Of a stretch of DNA of 64,000 nt, positions 23,193 through 34,159 are shown piece by piece. Below the pieces are notes generated by a model that was given only the letters and a program-made list of their open reading frames with translations, made no database searches and was not told where the DNA came from. The number at the start of each line of letters is the position of its first letter. The stretch's first letter is position 1. The DNA is from Gigaspora rosea (Eukaryota > Glomeromycota > Glomeromycetes > Diversisporales > Gigasporaceae). The DNA lies in the NCBI GenBank assembly GCA_003550325.1, contig QKWP01000341.1, positions 258,525 to 322,524 of the forward strand. Reading direction: 5' to 3'. The translations under genes and the position numbers were made by a program.

Positions 23193-24277
23193 ATTTGGCA
23201 CAATAGGAATTGAAAAAAATTTTTTTTTGGAAAAATTGGGTCGGCGGGTTATGCAAAACGAAAAATTAACTTTGCATGGGCTAATAAATAAAGTGCGGAT
23301 TATAAGTTATCGTTAAGGTTATTTATTGATTAACATAAATTTATCGATATAATGTATTTTCGCTTCTAATATTTTTAAAGGACAGATTTTTAAATGATTT
23401 TCCCTGATTAACCAATCGAAACATTTCATATATTAGATGCACAGATTGTATTCGTTTTTTTTCTCAATACAAATCGATTCATACTAGAGTTGCAGGTGAA
23501 ACTAATCTTCAATGGTGCACCATGGTGCACCGAGACTGGTGCACCGAAACTGGTGCACCGATAATTATAAAAAACTCAAATTTTCAACGGTGCACCGATG
23601 TGTCCTGGTGAAACTAACTAGTTTCACCAACAACTCTAATTCATACTCCTTATGACTACGAAAGTTACAGTCTTTTTTTACATTACATATGATAGAATTT
23701 ATTTTTTCTAAAAACATTTTAATTACATTTTTATTTGAGTGGCTGGGAAAAGTTTTTAAATAAATTGATAAGCTTGATTAGTCAAAATGCAAATTTTGCT
23801 CTGTAGTTTGGCTCATAGGCACTTATTATTAATCTTCTTGGAATTTCACTTTGTGATTTTGTGACGTTAAAGCTGTACATCTAATTAAACCTGTAGAAGC
23901 ATGAATCTTTACGAGTCTTATAAACATCGATTTCAATTACAAAATGCAATATACTCGCTGCATAATGTGCACCACAATTGTCATAAGTTTGCAAAAAAAA
24001 AAAAAAATTCTGTTACAGCAAAATTGTTTACAGTAAATCATAGTATTGTGAATTCACAACCGTAATTCCACACAAAATGTGTATCATGATAACAAGTTTC
24101 ATACAAAATTTTCACAATAAATCATAGAATTTACGACTATGATTCCAACACAAACTAACTCAACTTTAACCACATACTGTGTTTCACCAGTAGTTTGTAA
24201 TTTTTTGTATGTAATTTTTTGTAACAAATTTTTTAAAGCTATGTTAGAAATTGTGACTTAATTTCAATACATACAAT
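23193..24277. other. No gene recognised apart from one MITE
   Basis: AT-rich sequence downstream of unit B containing only the 154-bp element at 23485-23638. A short A-run lies near 23995. Confidence 0.5.
23485..23638. mobile_element. 154-bp hAT-type MITE, TSD ATTCATAC
   Basis: Ends read TAGAGTTGCAGGTGAAACTA and, from the other side, TAGAGTTGTTGGTGAAACTA. ATTCATAC is repeated exactly at 23477-23484 and 23639-23646. The interior holds several direct GGTGCACCG motifs. It shares the TAGAGTTG start with the element at 7944-8056. Confidence 0.85.
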
Positions 24278-24285
24278 ATGCCACC

Positions 24286-25176
24286 CAAGGTTGGTGCCGA
24301 AATCCTTTTGTGCTAATCTGAAAGGTTCGGGTTTCAGATTATAGCTTCCGAAACCTTATCCGAAACTCGAAACCTCACCTGAAACCTTATTCAAAACCCG
24401 AAACCTCACCTGAACACCAAAAATTACCCTAACTTTCATATACATTGGTTGCATTAATGTATTATAATCTCTTTCAATTATACATCAAATGAACTGATGT
24501 ATGCTATGTATCTCTTAAATAAACATCAATTGCACTGATGTATATTATATATCTCCTTAAAGAATTCAATAAAATTGGACTATTTGGGCTGGAATGCATC
24601 CAACAATTTATTGCATGCGTGCAGTCCTTTTAACATAAAAGGCATAATTTCGGTGTTATATTCTGACAATCAAGGTTGCTTTTGCAAGCAACAGTTTTTT
24701 TTTTTTTTTACTTGCTACGTACAATATCAAGTAATAATAAGTAATAGTATGTCCATATAAGTTACCGCATAATTAAATAAATTGTTGTTCTTCATTGACA
24801 ATTTTTCTATCGTCCTAGAATTTTGAAATCAGTTGTAATAACGGTATGATATTAAAATAAAGTTGGCTAGCTTTAAAAATAACCCCCGAACAACCTGAGG
24901 CAGTGAAAAAAATTGCCAAAACATAATTAAAAAATTATGTTATAATTTATTCAAAACTAATTTTACATTTTGGGATCTATTTCATTAAAAATGAGTAAAC
25001 TTTATAATAAATTTTAAAAGCTTCAATATTATATTTTTTAGTTCCGGATTATAGCTTTGGATTTTAGTTTATAGTTTCGGGGTTCACGTTCCTGATTTCG
25101 ACTTTTTTGAAAAAATCCGAAACTAGTTTCGGATTAGATCCCTTCCAAACTAGGCTTCGTTTCGCCTCCAACTTTG
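24286..25176. mobile_element. 891-bp hAT-like element, TSD ATGCCACC
   Basis: ATGCCACC is repeated exactly at 24278-24285 and 25177-25184. Between the copies the ends are imperfect inverted repeats: CAAGGTTGGTGCCGAAATCC, and from the right CAAAGTTGGAGGCGAAACG. The left subterminal zone has several CCGAAACC/CGAAACCT motifs and the right has TTTCGG motifs, a pattern of repeated subterminal binding sites. No transposase frame remains. Confidence 0.7.
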
Positions 25177-25184
25177 ATGCCACC

Positions 25185-26560
25185 ACCTCAGTAATACAAA
25201 CTAACTTAACCAAATATGTGTCATCATGATAGTTTATAAGTTTTGTGATAGAATTTTTTACAGTAAATCAAATAGAAGTTATGACAATTTCATTACAATC
25301 TAACTCATAGTTAGCTAATACAGTAAAGTTATTGCTGGTGATATGGTGAAATTATAAGAATTAAAAAAACAATGAATCTTTAATTAAAGGGTCTTAAAAT
25401 TCATCTAAGAATGCCCAAACTTTGTTATTTTGATGAATAAACTTGAATAAAATAATTCTATAGCAAACATGAGAAAAAAATCTTAATTTACACGAATACA
25501 TCTACCGTAATAAGTAGTAATAACTAAAAAAAAATTTTTACACTAATTTGCTATAAAACTACCTACGCTAAATTCTGTCCTAATATTTTGATATCATACA
25601 CAATAATTAATTATTTTTCGCATAGCTCACTGCATTTGCCGACGCGTTTCTTGTTATTAAAATTAGATCACTATGTTTGTAGATCATGTGACATTTCACA
25701 CCCTAATGCCAATTTTTTGAGCGTGCCAGACAGTGATACATTATTTATAAACCGCGACAAAGGGTTCGTACTACTGTATAAATTAATCAACTAGTTGACT
25801 TAAGTTGATTATTAAGCCGATTAAATTAAAGCCGATTCTTGAGATCACAAATTTTTACTTATCAAATTTGTGTTATTTGTGATCGTTGTTACATTACAAT
25901 CGCATATGTTCAACTGTAAGAATTATTACTTTTTGATTTGGGAAGTTCTTTCTGATTATTACATAAATTTCCCGAAATACTATTTACATTTACTTATTTG
26001 GCTGAACAAAATTTGATAATTAGATACCAACGATAGACTTAATAAGAAAGCCTATACGATATGTGAATTGTCAGGTAGAATAAAAAATTCGCGCTCAGGT
26101 AGTTGTAATCAACCAACGATCAATAAACTTAATATCAATAATATGAGAAACGTTAATCAAAACGTGTTAAAACTAATTGTAACTATAACAAATCATTTTG
26201 GGCATTAACATAAATAGTTAATCGATGACGACCATATTAATTAATTTTTTTATTACCGGTAACAATATTTTAATCTCACAATAATACATTTTGACTAAGA
26301 TACTTCCTATTAGAGTTGGCAAGTGAGTATTTTCGGCGATTTAAAGACAGACGATTTAGGACTAAACTAAAAAATCGATATGATTGCTTATGACCGAAAA
26401 TAATATTATCCAAGTAACGTAAATTTAACCAAATAAAGTTGTATGTAAATACTTAATATTTGGAGATTGAGATTTTTGGATTTATTTTCAGAAATTTAGA
26501 ACGATCCAAAACCAACTTTACTCCCTATAGCTAATTATAAAAATTTTGTAATAATTTGTA
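25185..26560. other. No gene recognised
   Basis: AT-rich sequence. A 68-codon frame at 25588-25794 has no recognisable domain. TAGAGTTGGCAAGTG near 26313 resembles one end of the TAGAGTTG hAT MITEs, but no partner end was found. Confidence 0.4.
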
Positions 26561-26632
26561 TTGATATTACATTGGGGTTTTAAATGCACTATGTAAATCA
26601 AAACAATATGTGGTCCAATATGAAAATCAATT

Positions 26633-26885
26633 GGGCTTGGTGCTGCAAAAATGGGGTAAATTGACAAAATTTTAGAAATGAATTTTTTTGCATAAATTAA
26701 TTTAGTATAAGTTTAGGATCATTTTTTACTTAAAACACAAAAGCAGTTGTATTAATAAAATTATGCGATATAACTCTTTAAAATTTTCAATTTCTTATGA
26801 TTTATTATAAAATCTATAACATAAAAATTGATTTTCCGAAGATCTTTTTTTTGTCAATTTACCACCTTTTTGCAGCACCAAGCTC
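26633..26885. mobile_element. 253-bp inverted-repeat element
   Basis: Ends read GGGCTTGGTGCTGCAAAAAT and, from the right, GAGCTTGGTGCTGCAAAAAG, each followed inward by GTAAATTGAC. No clear target duplication. The left end joins a block (26570-26635) that recurs inverted at 28083-28140. Confidence 0.65.
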
Positions 26886-27600
26886 ATGGTCAGACATTCG
26901 TTTGATTGGCTAATGTAGATCAATTACCCGGGTAACTTATTTATACATTTTAGAGTACTTTTTGAGATTGTAACGTTTCACTAATAAAAGATTACCACGA
27001 AAGTTGTTTTTTGCTTTAAACGAACGTCAGTATTCACTGTAAAAAATAATCTCAAAATAATCTCAAAAATGACGAACTTTGTTTAGAAGGCAAAATATAC
27101 TGTCACCTATTGGGCCGTGCAAAGTTATACTGTAGAGTAAGGTTACGGAAATGCTTTGTTTGCTTAAGCTGCTTTATTTCTTCAGATTCAAATGAACCTT
27201 ATTACTAACGTTTAATTTGAATATGTACAAGCTTGTTAGTAGCCAAAGATCCGGGTTTAATATTTAAAAATTCGTTGGTTCTTGTAGTTTATTTAGGTTT
27301 GTCAACTGTAAATTTAATGTTTGGACTTAAATCTTGTAGATTCTTTAATAAGTTCGGGTTTATTAGTAATAAATACCACATTGATTTCACTTTACATATA
27401 TCTATCTATTCTCTAAACATGAGATAAATTCTTTGCGTGTGTTTATTAATTTGTAAGCCTATTTGTATGGTGTTCGTTTTCGTTCTTTAATATTTTATTA
27501 AAAACGATTAAAACGATAAATTCTTGTAATTGATTGGTTAATTATCATGGGAAATCACGGGTCGATCTACAAAAATTAACCAATCATATGAATGTCTGCC
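26886..27600. other. No gene recognised
   Basis: AT-rich stretch between the 253-bp element and the large palindrome. A 64-codon frame at 27233-27427 has no recognisable domain. Confidence 0.4.
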
Positions 27601-27630
27601 TATGAAGCACCAAGCCCAATTATAAAAGAT

Positions 27631-28080
27631 TTTCGTGTAACATACGCGATTATCACATTTGTGTCGATTAAAAAAATTAAAAATACTATGAAAATGCTGA
27701 AATTTCAACAATCTCTTCATTATGTTTCAGTTTAACGAAAAAAACTCTCTTTTATGTTAAAATATGCTATCCATTGGACCTCCACGTGAAATTTCTAAAT
27801 AAATTAATATGTAATATATCTAGGAGATACAATTTGAAATATGGCAATTTCTTATAAGAAATTGCCATATTTCAAATTGTGTCTCCCCCGAAATACTACA
27901 TATTAATTTATTTAGAAATTTCACGTGGAGGTCCAATGGATAGCATATTTTAACATAAAAGAGAGTTTTTTATGTTAAACTGAAACATAATGAAGAGATT
28001 GTTGAAATTTCAGTATTTTCATAGCATTTTTTAATTTTTTTAATCGACACAAATGTGATAATCGTATATGTTACACGAAA
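27631..28080. repeat. Large near-perfect palindrome, arms about 225 bp
   Basis: The left arm from TTTCGTGTAACATACG at 27631 is matched in reverse complement up to ATATGTTACACGAAA at 28080. The centre is at TTCTTATAAGAA (about 27854), with almost no spacer. Arms differ by a few bases. Outer blocks at 26570-26635 and 28083-28140 are also inverted copies of each other, so the whole 26.57-28.14 kb may be one rearranged element. Confidence 0.85.
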
Positions 28081-28147
28081 TTTGATTTTCATCCACATAT
28101 TGTTTTGATTTACATAATGCATTTAAAACCCCAATATTACATGGGGC

Positions 28148-28600
28148 CAGGGCCAGTGATTTTCTGCGGTGACAAAATCAAAATTATGCGGTGACAGAAT
28201 TTAAATTATGTGATGTGATGTGAAACATATTTGTCAAATTATGTGCGATTTTGCGGTATACTTGGCCAAATTATTTGCGATTCTGTGGGATTCTTACGAA
28301 ATTATGTGTAATTCTGTGATATACTAAACTAAAAATTTGTCGGAACTTTCCGGACTCTGTTTTGAAAAATTTTTCATGACCTTGCTCGTAATTTGAGTTC
28401 ATTCAAATTCTACGTCGGAAGATACCGGATCTGTTAGATTTTATATACCGACTTGCCAATAATTGGTAAATTATGTGCCAATTCTTATAAATTGGCATAT
28501 TATGTGCTATTCTGCGGTGATAAACACCAAATTATGTGATATAGGCGTATTTATGTGAATTCTGTGGTATTATGTGAAACACATAAAATCACTGGCCCTG
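28148..28600. mobile_element. 453-bp hAT-type MITE, TSD CATGGGGC
   Basis: Terminal inverted repeats CAGGGCCAGTGATTTT at both ends, flanked by an exact 8-bp direct repeat CATGGGGC (28140-28147 and 28601-28608). The interior repeats AAATTATGTG and TTCTGYGG-type phrases many times. CAGGG termini with an 8-bp duplication are hAT hallmarks. No open frame. Confidence 0.88.
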
Positions 28601-28679
28601 CATGGGGCTTTGCAATAGAAAACCCAAAAAATGTCGGATAAATTTCGGTACGGCTACATTTTTCAATTATATAGAGTTC

Positions 28680-28870
28680 CAATACGGATAGCGTTTATCC
28701 GAATAATTATCAGATAACCGGATAAAGCTCGGATCGTATACTCGGATAACGGATAGCGAATATCTGTTTACTATTGATATCCTCCGAATATCAGTCGGAT
28801 TACTCTGATATCGGATCTGTTTACCCAATCTGGATTATCCGGATAATTCAGATACGGATAAATGGATGAA
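28680..28870. repeat. Degenerate CGGATA/TATCCG repeat tract
   Basis: CGGATA, GGATAA and their complements recur more than ten times in both orientations (for example TATCCGAATAATTATCAGAT and CCGGATAAAGCTCGG). It follows directly after a hAT MITE and is probably the subterminal part of another decayed element. Confidence 0.5.
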
Positions 28871-29664
28871 GGATTGGACCTCTACTATAAACGGAAATTG
28901 ATTTGCTTTGGTTTCGTACATCACGGGATTACCCGATACAACTGGCCAATTCAATCACGAAGTTTTGATTAACCCGAACAAGACAAACTCGATTTTCTCA
29001 AAATCGTATATAAACAAGTATCAAAAAACCACCTGATCACACGATTCAACATCATAAATTCTTTGCCGAAAGTTACATGAGTACGCAATAATACAATTAA
29101 CACCTTTAGTTACATTAGCATACGATAATACAGTTAACTCTTTTTGTAACGAATCTCTTTATATAAAGAGGTGTTTTTTTCAAAGAAAACATAATAATAA
29201 TTCATCCAGTGATTTTTTTTTACGACCAGAACCATCGGCTAGTTATAGAGAGAGTTAACTGTATTTAAATTTTTTGCAAGAAATATATAAAAAAATGATT
29301 AAATTTTGATAGAAAACACATATTTTTAATTATTAATCGTAGGATTAATTGTACCATTAGTTTATTTCCATATAACGAGGAAACGTAATAAACTAGTAAG
29401 TTTTTTCTATATTAACATTTAATAACAATTGCAACTAATATAAAGGTAACTTTCTTAGAATGAACCACCTACCGTTAATTATCAATTTCTAATTTTTGGA
29501 CTTACATTGAGATTTATGTATGATTGCGAAAAGTTAGTTGCTGAATCACGGGAAAAGGTTTACTTTTTTTCTAAAAAAAAATTCGGATAGATTTAACTCA
29601 GTTATATTTTCTGTTAGCACATGACATATTTAAGCATTCATCCTAATTCAGCCGTAATTGTTAG
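28871..29664. other. No gene recognised
   Basis: AT-rich. CAGTTAACTC near 29130 and its complement GAGTTAACTG near 29250 form a loose inverted pair. No open frame with a recognisable domain. Confidence 0.4.
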
Positions 29665-29672
29665 GCCGATTT

Positions 29673-29944
29673 TAGGGTGTCTAGGATGATGCTTATGCAT
29701 CGCGCTTCGCATAATTAAGAAAAAAGGCATAAAGCACGTGTGTGAGATTTGATTGGCGGAAGAATGTGTTTTGATGAAGTGTGAATTCCGAAAACTTCCG
29801 CAAAAAAGTTCGAAATGTTCCGAAAAAATTGGCATAATTGACAAAATCTAATTAAGAAAATGCATAATTCGCATCCATCGCATAATTGACCTTTGTGAAA
29901 TCGCATAATTTACCCAATCGCATCGCATAATTCTGGACACCCTA
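29673..29944. mobile_element. 272-bp hAT-type MITE, TSD GCCGATTT
   Basis: Ends read TAGGGTGTCTAGGATGATGC and, from the right, TAGGGTGTCCAGAATTATGC. GCCGATTT is repeated exactly at 29665-29672 and 29945-29952. The interior is rich in GCATAATT repeats. The two overlapping minus-strand frames inside it are repeat-derived. Confidence 0.88.
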
Positions 29945-30208
29945 GCCGATTTAGTAAGCAAATGACGTCATTACATGCTTTCACGTGATGTGGTTATCAC
30001 TGAGTTAACTGTTTTCAAGTGTCCAAATATTTCTTCACGTTCTATTTGTAACTTATTATTTCTTAATAGTATGGCGAAATATTTCATTATACATATTGAG
30101 CCAATTAATAACTTTTTATTCAGGTACTGATGTAGTTAGTAATTGAAATTTTTTTAACGAATATTATTATAATATTATACATTTAAACCATTCTTTGATT
30201 TGAAAAAC

Positions 30209-32165
30209 AGCAATTAGTGGCAGAATATATATTTACAGATGCTACAAAAGATATAAACAAAACTACTAAATTGTTGAGAGAATTTTTCAAAGTAAACTTA
30301 AATGACATTATGAATTAAATGCAACAAAATGTTATTAAGGAAATCAATAATTATATTGGCGAATGTATTGTTAAGTTCATAAGCATTCAATAATGAATTA
30401 TCCTATAGAATTATCAAGAATGTTTAAAAAAACATTTAATTACTATAGAACCTAAAGTTATTAATGATCCACATGAAGTCTTGCGAAATATTTTTGCGAT
30501 GGCAGCAGTAAATATTTTTGTTGGCGAAGTATGTATATATATATATTTTTTTTACAAAGTTTCTTCTCACTATTAGCTAACTTAGTTACCCCTATAAAAA
30601 TTTAGGAATCGGGCCATAATGAGGAACTTTTAGAACTTTTCAAAAACTTAGTTGGATCAATCGTAAAAGCTTTTTTTGCACCAAAAACATTTTCCTTTAT
30701 ACATCCCTCACTTCATGACCAACTTGCAACGTAAGTTTTTAAATCTTACTTTAGAAATCTGCATAAGCTTGATAAATAAATTTTTTGCCAACTATACAGG
30801 CTCATAATTTAAATTATAATATACTTTTTGAGACTCAGCATGTTTTTATTATGCTTTTAAAAGAACTAGACCATATTTTATACTTTTTAAAATTTTAAAT
30901 CAACCTATCTATGCATGCTAATATATTTATTTAAATGCCATTTATTTATTTTTCTATTATCCAATAGATTTTCTTTACGATTTATGTCAAAATATAAACG
31001 AGCAATTGTTAAACATATTAAACTAATTGTCAAAAAAACGGTTTCATAAGAAAAAAAATTAGGAGATACCTGGGTTGCTCTAGTAAGTTATTTAGAAAAT
31101 GAAAATTTTCTCAATAATTATTATATTAATTTAATTAATAAGTTTATAATTTAAAATAATAGGCAGATGCATTACAGTATTCTCCAGATCTTGACCCAAA
31201 TAATCTATTTTCTGACATAATTGAAATATTTTTCTTATTTGCTATGTCACCTACGTCTAATCGTGCTTCCTATGCTTTATATTGTTAGTTATATTCTTTT
31301 ATTTTGTATCATATTATAAATTATTAAGATAATTTAAATATATTTTATTTGAAAATTAGAATTGCCAAAGGGAAGAAATATTGGCGAATTGTACTGGGAA
31401 GCTCAAGAAATTAATCAACTGTATAATAGAAAACTTTAAATCTTGTGATAATATTAATAAAATGGTAAAATTGGATAGGTTTATTAAAGAAACTTACTGA
31501 TTAAACTCTAATATACTTTGATTGCCACGTCGATGTCTTACTGACTCTTATACATTTATGGATATATATAAGATTCCAAAAGGTAATTTGTTTAGGACTG
31601 CTATCCTTAAATTATAATAATCTCTACTCCTTTCTCTAATATTAAAATTATAGGCGTTTAGTTCTCTAGGCTTTGTAGGATTAAACTTTGATGAGGAACT
31701 TCAAGATAGAAACCCCAAAGAATTCAATTCATTTCGTCATAATTCTATAAAAAATTAGGTCATAATGTCTTGCTATTTGGATTTGGAAAGTATGCCTGTC
31801 CAGGTAGAAACTATGCTGTTACTTTGACTATGATAACTTTACATCATATGGGCTGCCGTCAATAAAAATCAGGCAGATCTACATTTGAAAAAAATTAATA
31901 CCTTAACTTTCACAGTTCATATATTGATGAATTTTAAAGCCATCTTAATGATTTAATATTCAAAATAAAGCTTAAATCGTCAATTTTCTTTTGAATATTA
32001 AAACATCAAGATAGCTTTAAAACTCATCAAGATATGAGCTGTGCAAGTTAAGATCTTCCTGATTCTATTGACAGCAGCCCATATTATAATCTCAAACCTA
32101 AATTTGAGGATGCAGTACCTAAATCTCATGAAGGATTCCTAATTTGGTCAGCAAAGCCTTATTAA
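30209..32165 (+). pseudogene. Cytochrome P450 pseudogene
   Basis: Heme-thiolate monooxygenase relic with introns, lacking the N-terminus. Recognisable exons in order: about 30209-30530 (E-P-K-V-I-N-D-P-H-E-V-L-R-N-I-F-A-M-A), about 30606-30731 (G-H-N-E-E-L-L-E-L-F-K-N-L), about 30967-31082, about 31163-31285 (I-helix-like I-I-E-I-F-F-L-F-A-M-S-P-T-S), about 31360-31580 with the K-helix L-D-R-F-I-K-E-T followed by a stop, and 31653-32165 with the heme loop F-G-F-G-K-Y-A-C-P-G-R-N (F-x-x-G-x-x-x-C-x-G). A 233-bp MITE interrupts the last exon, after which Y-N-L-K-P-K-F-E-D-A-V-P-K-S-H-E-G-F runs to TAA at 32163. Several internal stops and frame changes make it non-functional. The 3' end is repeated inverted at 33022-34150. 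Confidence 0.8.
31849..32081. mobile_element. 233-bp TA-flanked MITE inside the P450 last exon
   Basis: Ends read TGGGCTGCCGTCAATA and, from the right, TGGGCTGCTGTCAATA, and the inverted similarity continues for about 100 bp. TA on both sides (31847-31848, 32082-32083) fits a Tc1/mariner-type target duplication. The P450 frame resumes immediately after it. Confidence 0.8.
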
Positions 32166-33125
32166 TCTAGTATTGTATTTAAGCATAGTGATTAATAGAC
32201 TTGATTAACCTATATAACCATTAGTACATTGTATTATAAAGTTTATAATACAATAATGCGGTGTGGCGCCTTAGAGAAGTGGTCAAGGTGTCACCCCCAA
32301 GCGGCAGGTTGACAGTTCGAATCCCACTGTTGACACTTATAACAATAGGCCTGTGTTCGGTAACCATGTGGCTCAGATTGGTTGGGTTGCAAAAACCTGT
32401 TACCTTGGTTCCACCATCTTGAATGGGAGCTATGGTGCAATGGTGTTATTGTTACACCGTAAAATCCAGGGAACCAGAGGAATGGAAACCCATTTGGCAA
32501 GTCCCAAATTAGGAGGTAATAGTGAAGATCTACAACGACATTACCAAAAGAAGGTGGGTGGTCGGGATCAGAATGAACCTAATAAGGGCAAGCGGCTTTG
32601 TTGCTAAATCCGTATCCGAAGTGGAATGGGACACAGAAGACAACGGTAGGCAATTGGTGCAAGGGTAAAGTAGCCCTTAGGCTGATGATTTATCAAAAAG
32701 AGTTGGGGCCCCTTAATATCTGCGTTTGTGCAGTGCAACGGGTAGTAATAGGAAGAGCGTGAACTAGAGAATTTAAATAGGCAATTCCCGTAGTTGGGTT
32801 GTAGGTATGGCAGCTAGTGTAGAACCTTCGGGCAGACTACTTAAATTAGGCACCAAAAGTGCACGTGTGGCTAGTTGTAACCTCATTCATGTAATAAATA
32901 TTACGTCCTAATAACTCGTAATAAAATCCCGGCCATAGTACCCGGCATTTAAAGTTTAAAAAAAAGTTTATAATACAATGTACTAATGGTTATATAGGTT
33001 AATCAAGTCTATTAATCACAATTCTTAAATGCAATACTAGATTCATAAAGATTAGCTGGCCCAATTAAGAATCCTTTATGAGATTTAGATACTGCATCCT
33101 CTAATTTAGTTTTGAGATTATATAT
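32090..33125. repeat. Inverted duplication (palindrome) interrupted by a SINE
   Basis: The arm 32090-32254 and the arm about 32964-33125 are reverse complements. If the insert 32255-32963 and one copy of its 16-bp direct repeat are removed, the arms meet as a perfect palindrome for at least 20 bases on each side of the centre (TTGTATTATAAA against TTTATAATACAA). The arms contain the P450 3' end and its flank. The similarity continues farther out to about 31680 on the left and about 34150 on the right, interrupted by separate insertions. Confidence 0.85.
32255..32963 (+). mobile_element. tRNA-derived SINE with 16-bp TSD
   Basis: The 5' head (about 32261-32336) has an A-box-like TTAGAGAAGTGG and a B-box-like AGTTCGAATCC within a T-arm ACAGT...ACTGT, and its ends GTGT/ACAC can pair. 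The roughly 630-bp body is GC-richer than its surroundings and the element ends in an A-rich tail (TTTAAAAAAAA). AAGTTTATAATACAAT occurs directly on both sides (32239-32254, 32964-32979), as expected from LINE-driven insertion. It sits almost exactly at the centre of a palindrome. The two open frames at 32291-32607 are inside it and are not considered genes. Confidence 0.75.
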
Positions 33126-34150
33126 ATTTTTTTTAGCAGTTAGCCTGTTTGCTAGTTGATTTTTATATTTAAGTTTTTATTGATATAAAATATACTATTT
33201 TTAATCAAATAGCTCCTATATATGTGTAGCCCACATACCAACTAACTTAGAACAGGTCCGCAATATCATCTTTTTACTTTCCTAGTAATTGTTGGGTAAC
33301 TTATGCTATAGCTTTACTTGTATACTTGCAGTTAGGGCCTTACTATTAAACTGATACTATTACTCTGCTCTTATAGAGTTTGCCAAACCACAGTACCCAC
33401 TTTTCAACCTTCATAGATTCTACTTATTCAGGTTACCAGAAACTTTCAAACCAAAAGAATTAGTTTGTTAGGCATTATGAGCCTATGGTCTTCCTTTTTC
33501 TGGTTCATGATTTTGAAAGACATGTTCTTTTTCCTCAGTGCAACTCTGGCACCCAGTTGGTAGAGTCCTTCTAAACCCCTTTTACATTTCCAGTTTCTCT
33601 AGTTCTTCAAATCCATTTTACTTGTTTGCAGTACCATCAAAAGTTAAGCTACTTCTTTGCTTAAATCTTTTTCAAGTAGGTTTCTAATTTTCTAGTTCCC
33701 TAAATGCTTCATATGATCCTAACAGACTTATTATAGGTTTATACTAACTAATACTAGCTATTTTGACTTGTCAAATTCTCTCAGGATCTCCTATTGCAAG
33801 TTGGTCTTTCTGAGATTACAGGTCTCTATATACCCAACTATTAATAAGAATCAATTACTATAGCACAAATATTTTATCCAAAAAGCATCTCTAGAGAATT
33901 TGAACTCAAGATCTATTACTTGAAGGTAACAACCAAACAACTTCTCTATATTATTATACTCTTGAAATTATATTTTAATATATTATGATATAAAGTTTTT
34001 ATAGTCAAAGTAATAACATAGTTTCTATCTAAATAGACATGCTTTCCAAATCCAAATAGCAAGAAATTATGATCTAATTTTGTTCTAAAGAATTATAACA
34101 AAATGTATTCTGAAGTTTCTCATCAAAGTTTAATCCTAAAATGCCTAAAA
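33022..34150 (-). pseudogene. Second, inverted P450 3'-end pseudogene
   Basis: Minus-strand copy of the last P450 exon. From 34150 downward it contains the heme-loop region, but reads F-G-F-G-K-H-V-Y-L-D-R-N: the heme cysteine has become Y and the following P-G has become L-D. About 850 bp are then inserted (33135-33975), and the C-terminus resumes as N-L-K-T-K-L-E-D-A-V-S-K-S-H-K-G-F down to about 33040. No upstream P450 exons follow beyond about 34150, so only the 3' end was inverted and duplicated. Confidence 0.75.
33135..33975 (-). mobile_element. Second SINE-like insertion in the inverted P450 copy
   Basis: On the minus strand the insert begins near 33975; TATAGAGAAGTTGTTTGG (A-box-like, near 33950) and GAGTTCAAATTC (B-box-like, near 33900) give a tRNA-like head of about 70 bases. 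It ends near 33135 in CTAAAAAAAA. The body is GC-richer than its flanks. No good target duplication was found. It lies at about the place where the other P450 copy carries its MITE. Confidence 0.45.
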
Positions 34151-34159
34151 AGCTATTAG

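Noticed and set aside
32261..32336. A functional tRNA gene
   Set aside because: The acceptor and anticodon stems pair poorly and a SINE body follows without a terminator; it is better read as a tRNA-derived head.
32291..32607. Two overlapping open frames on opposite strands
   Set aside because: Both lie within the SINE and start in its tRNA-like head or body; explained by the element's higher GC.
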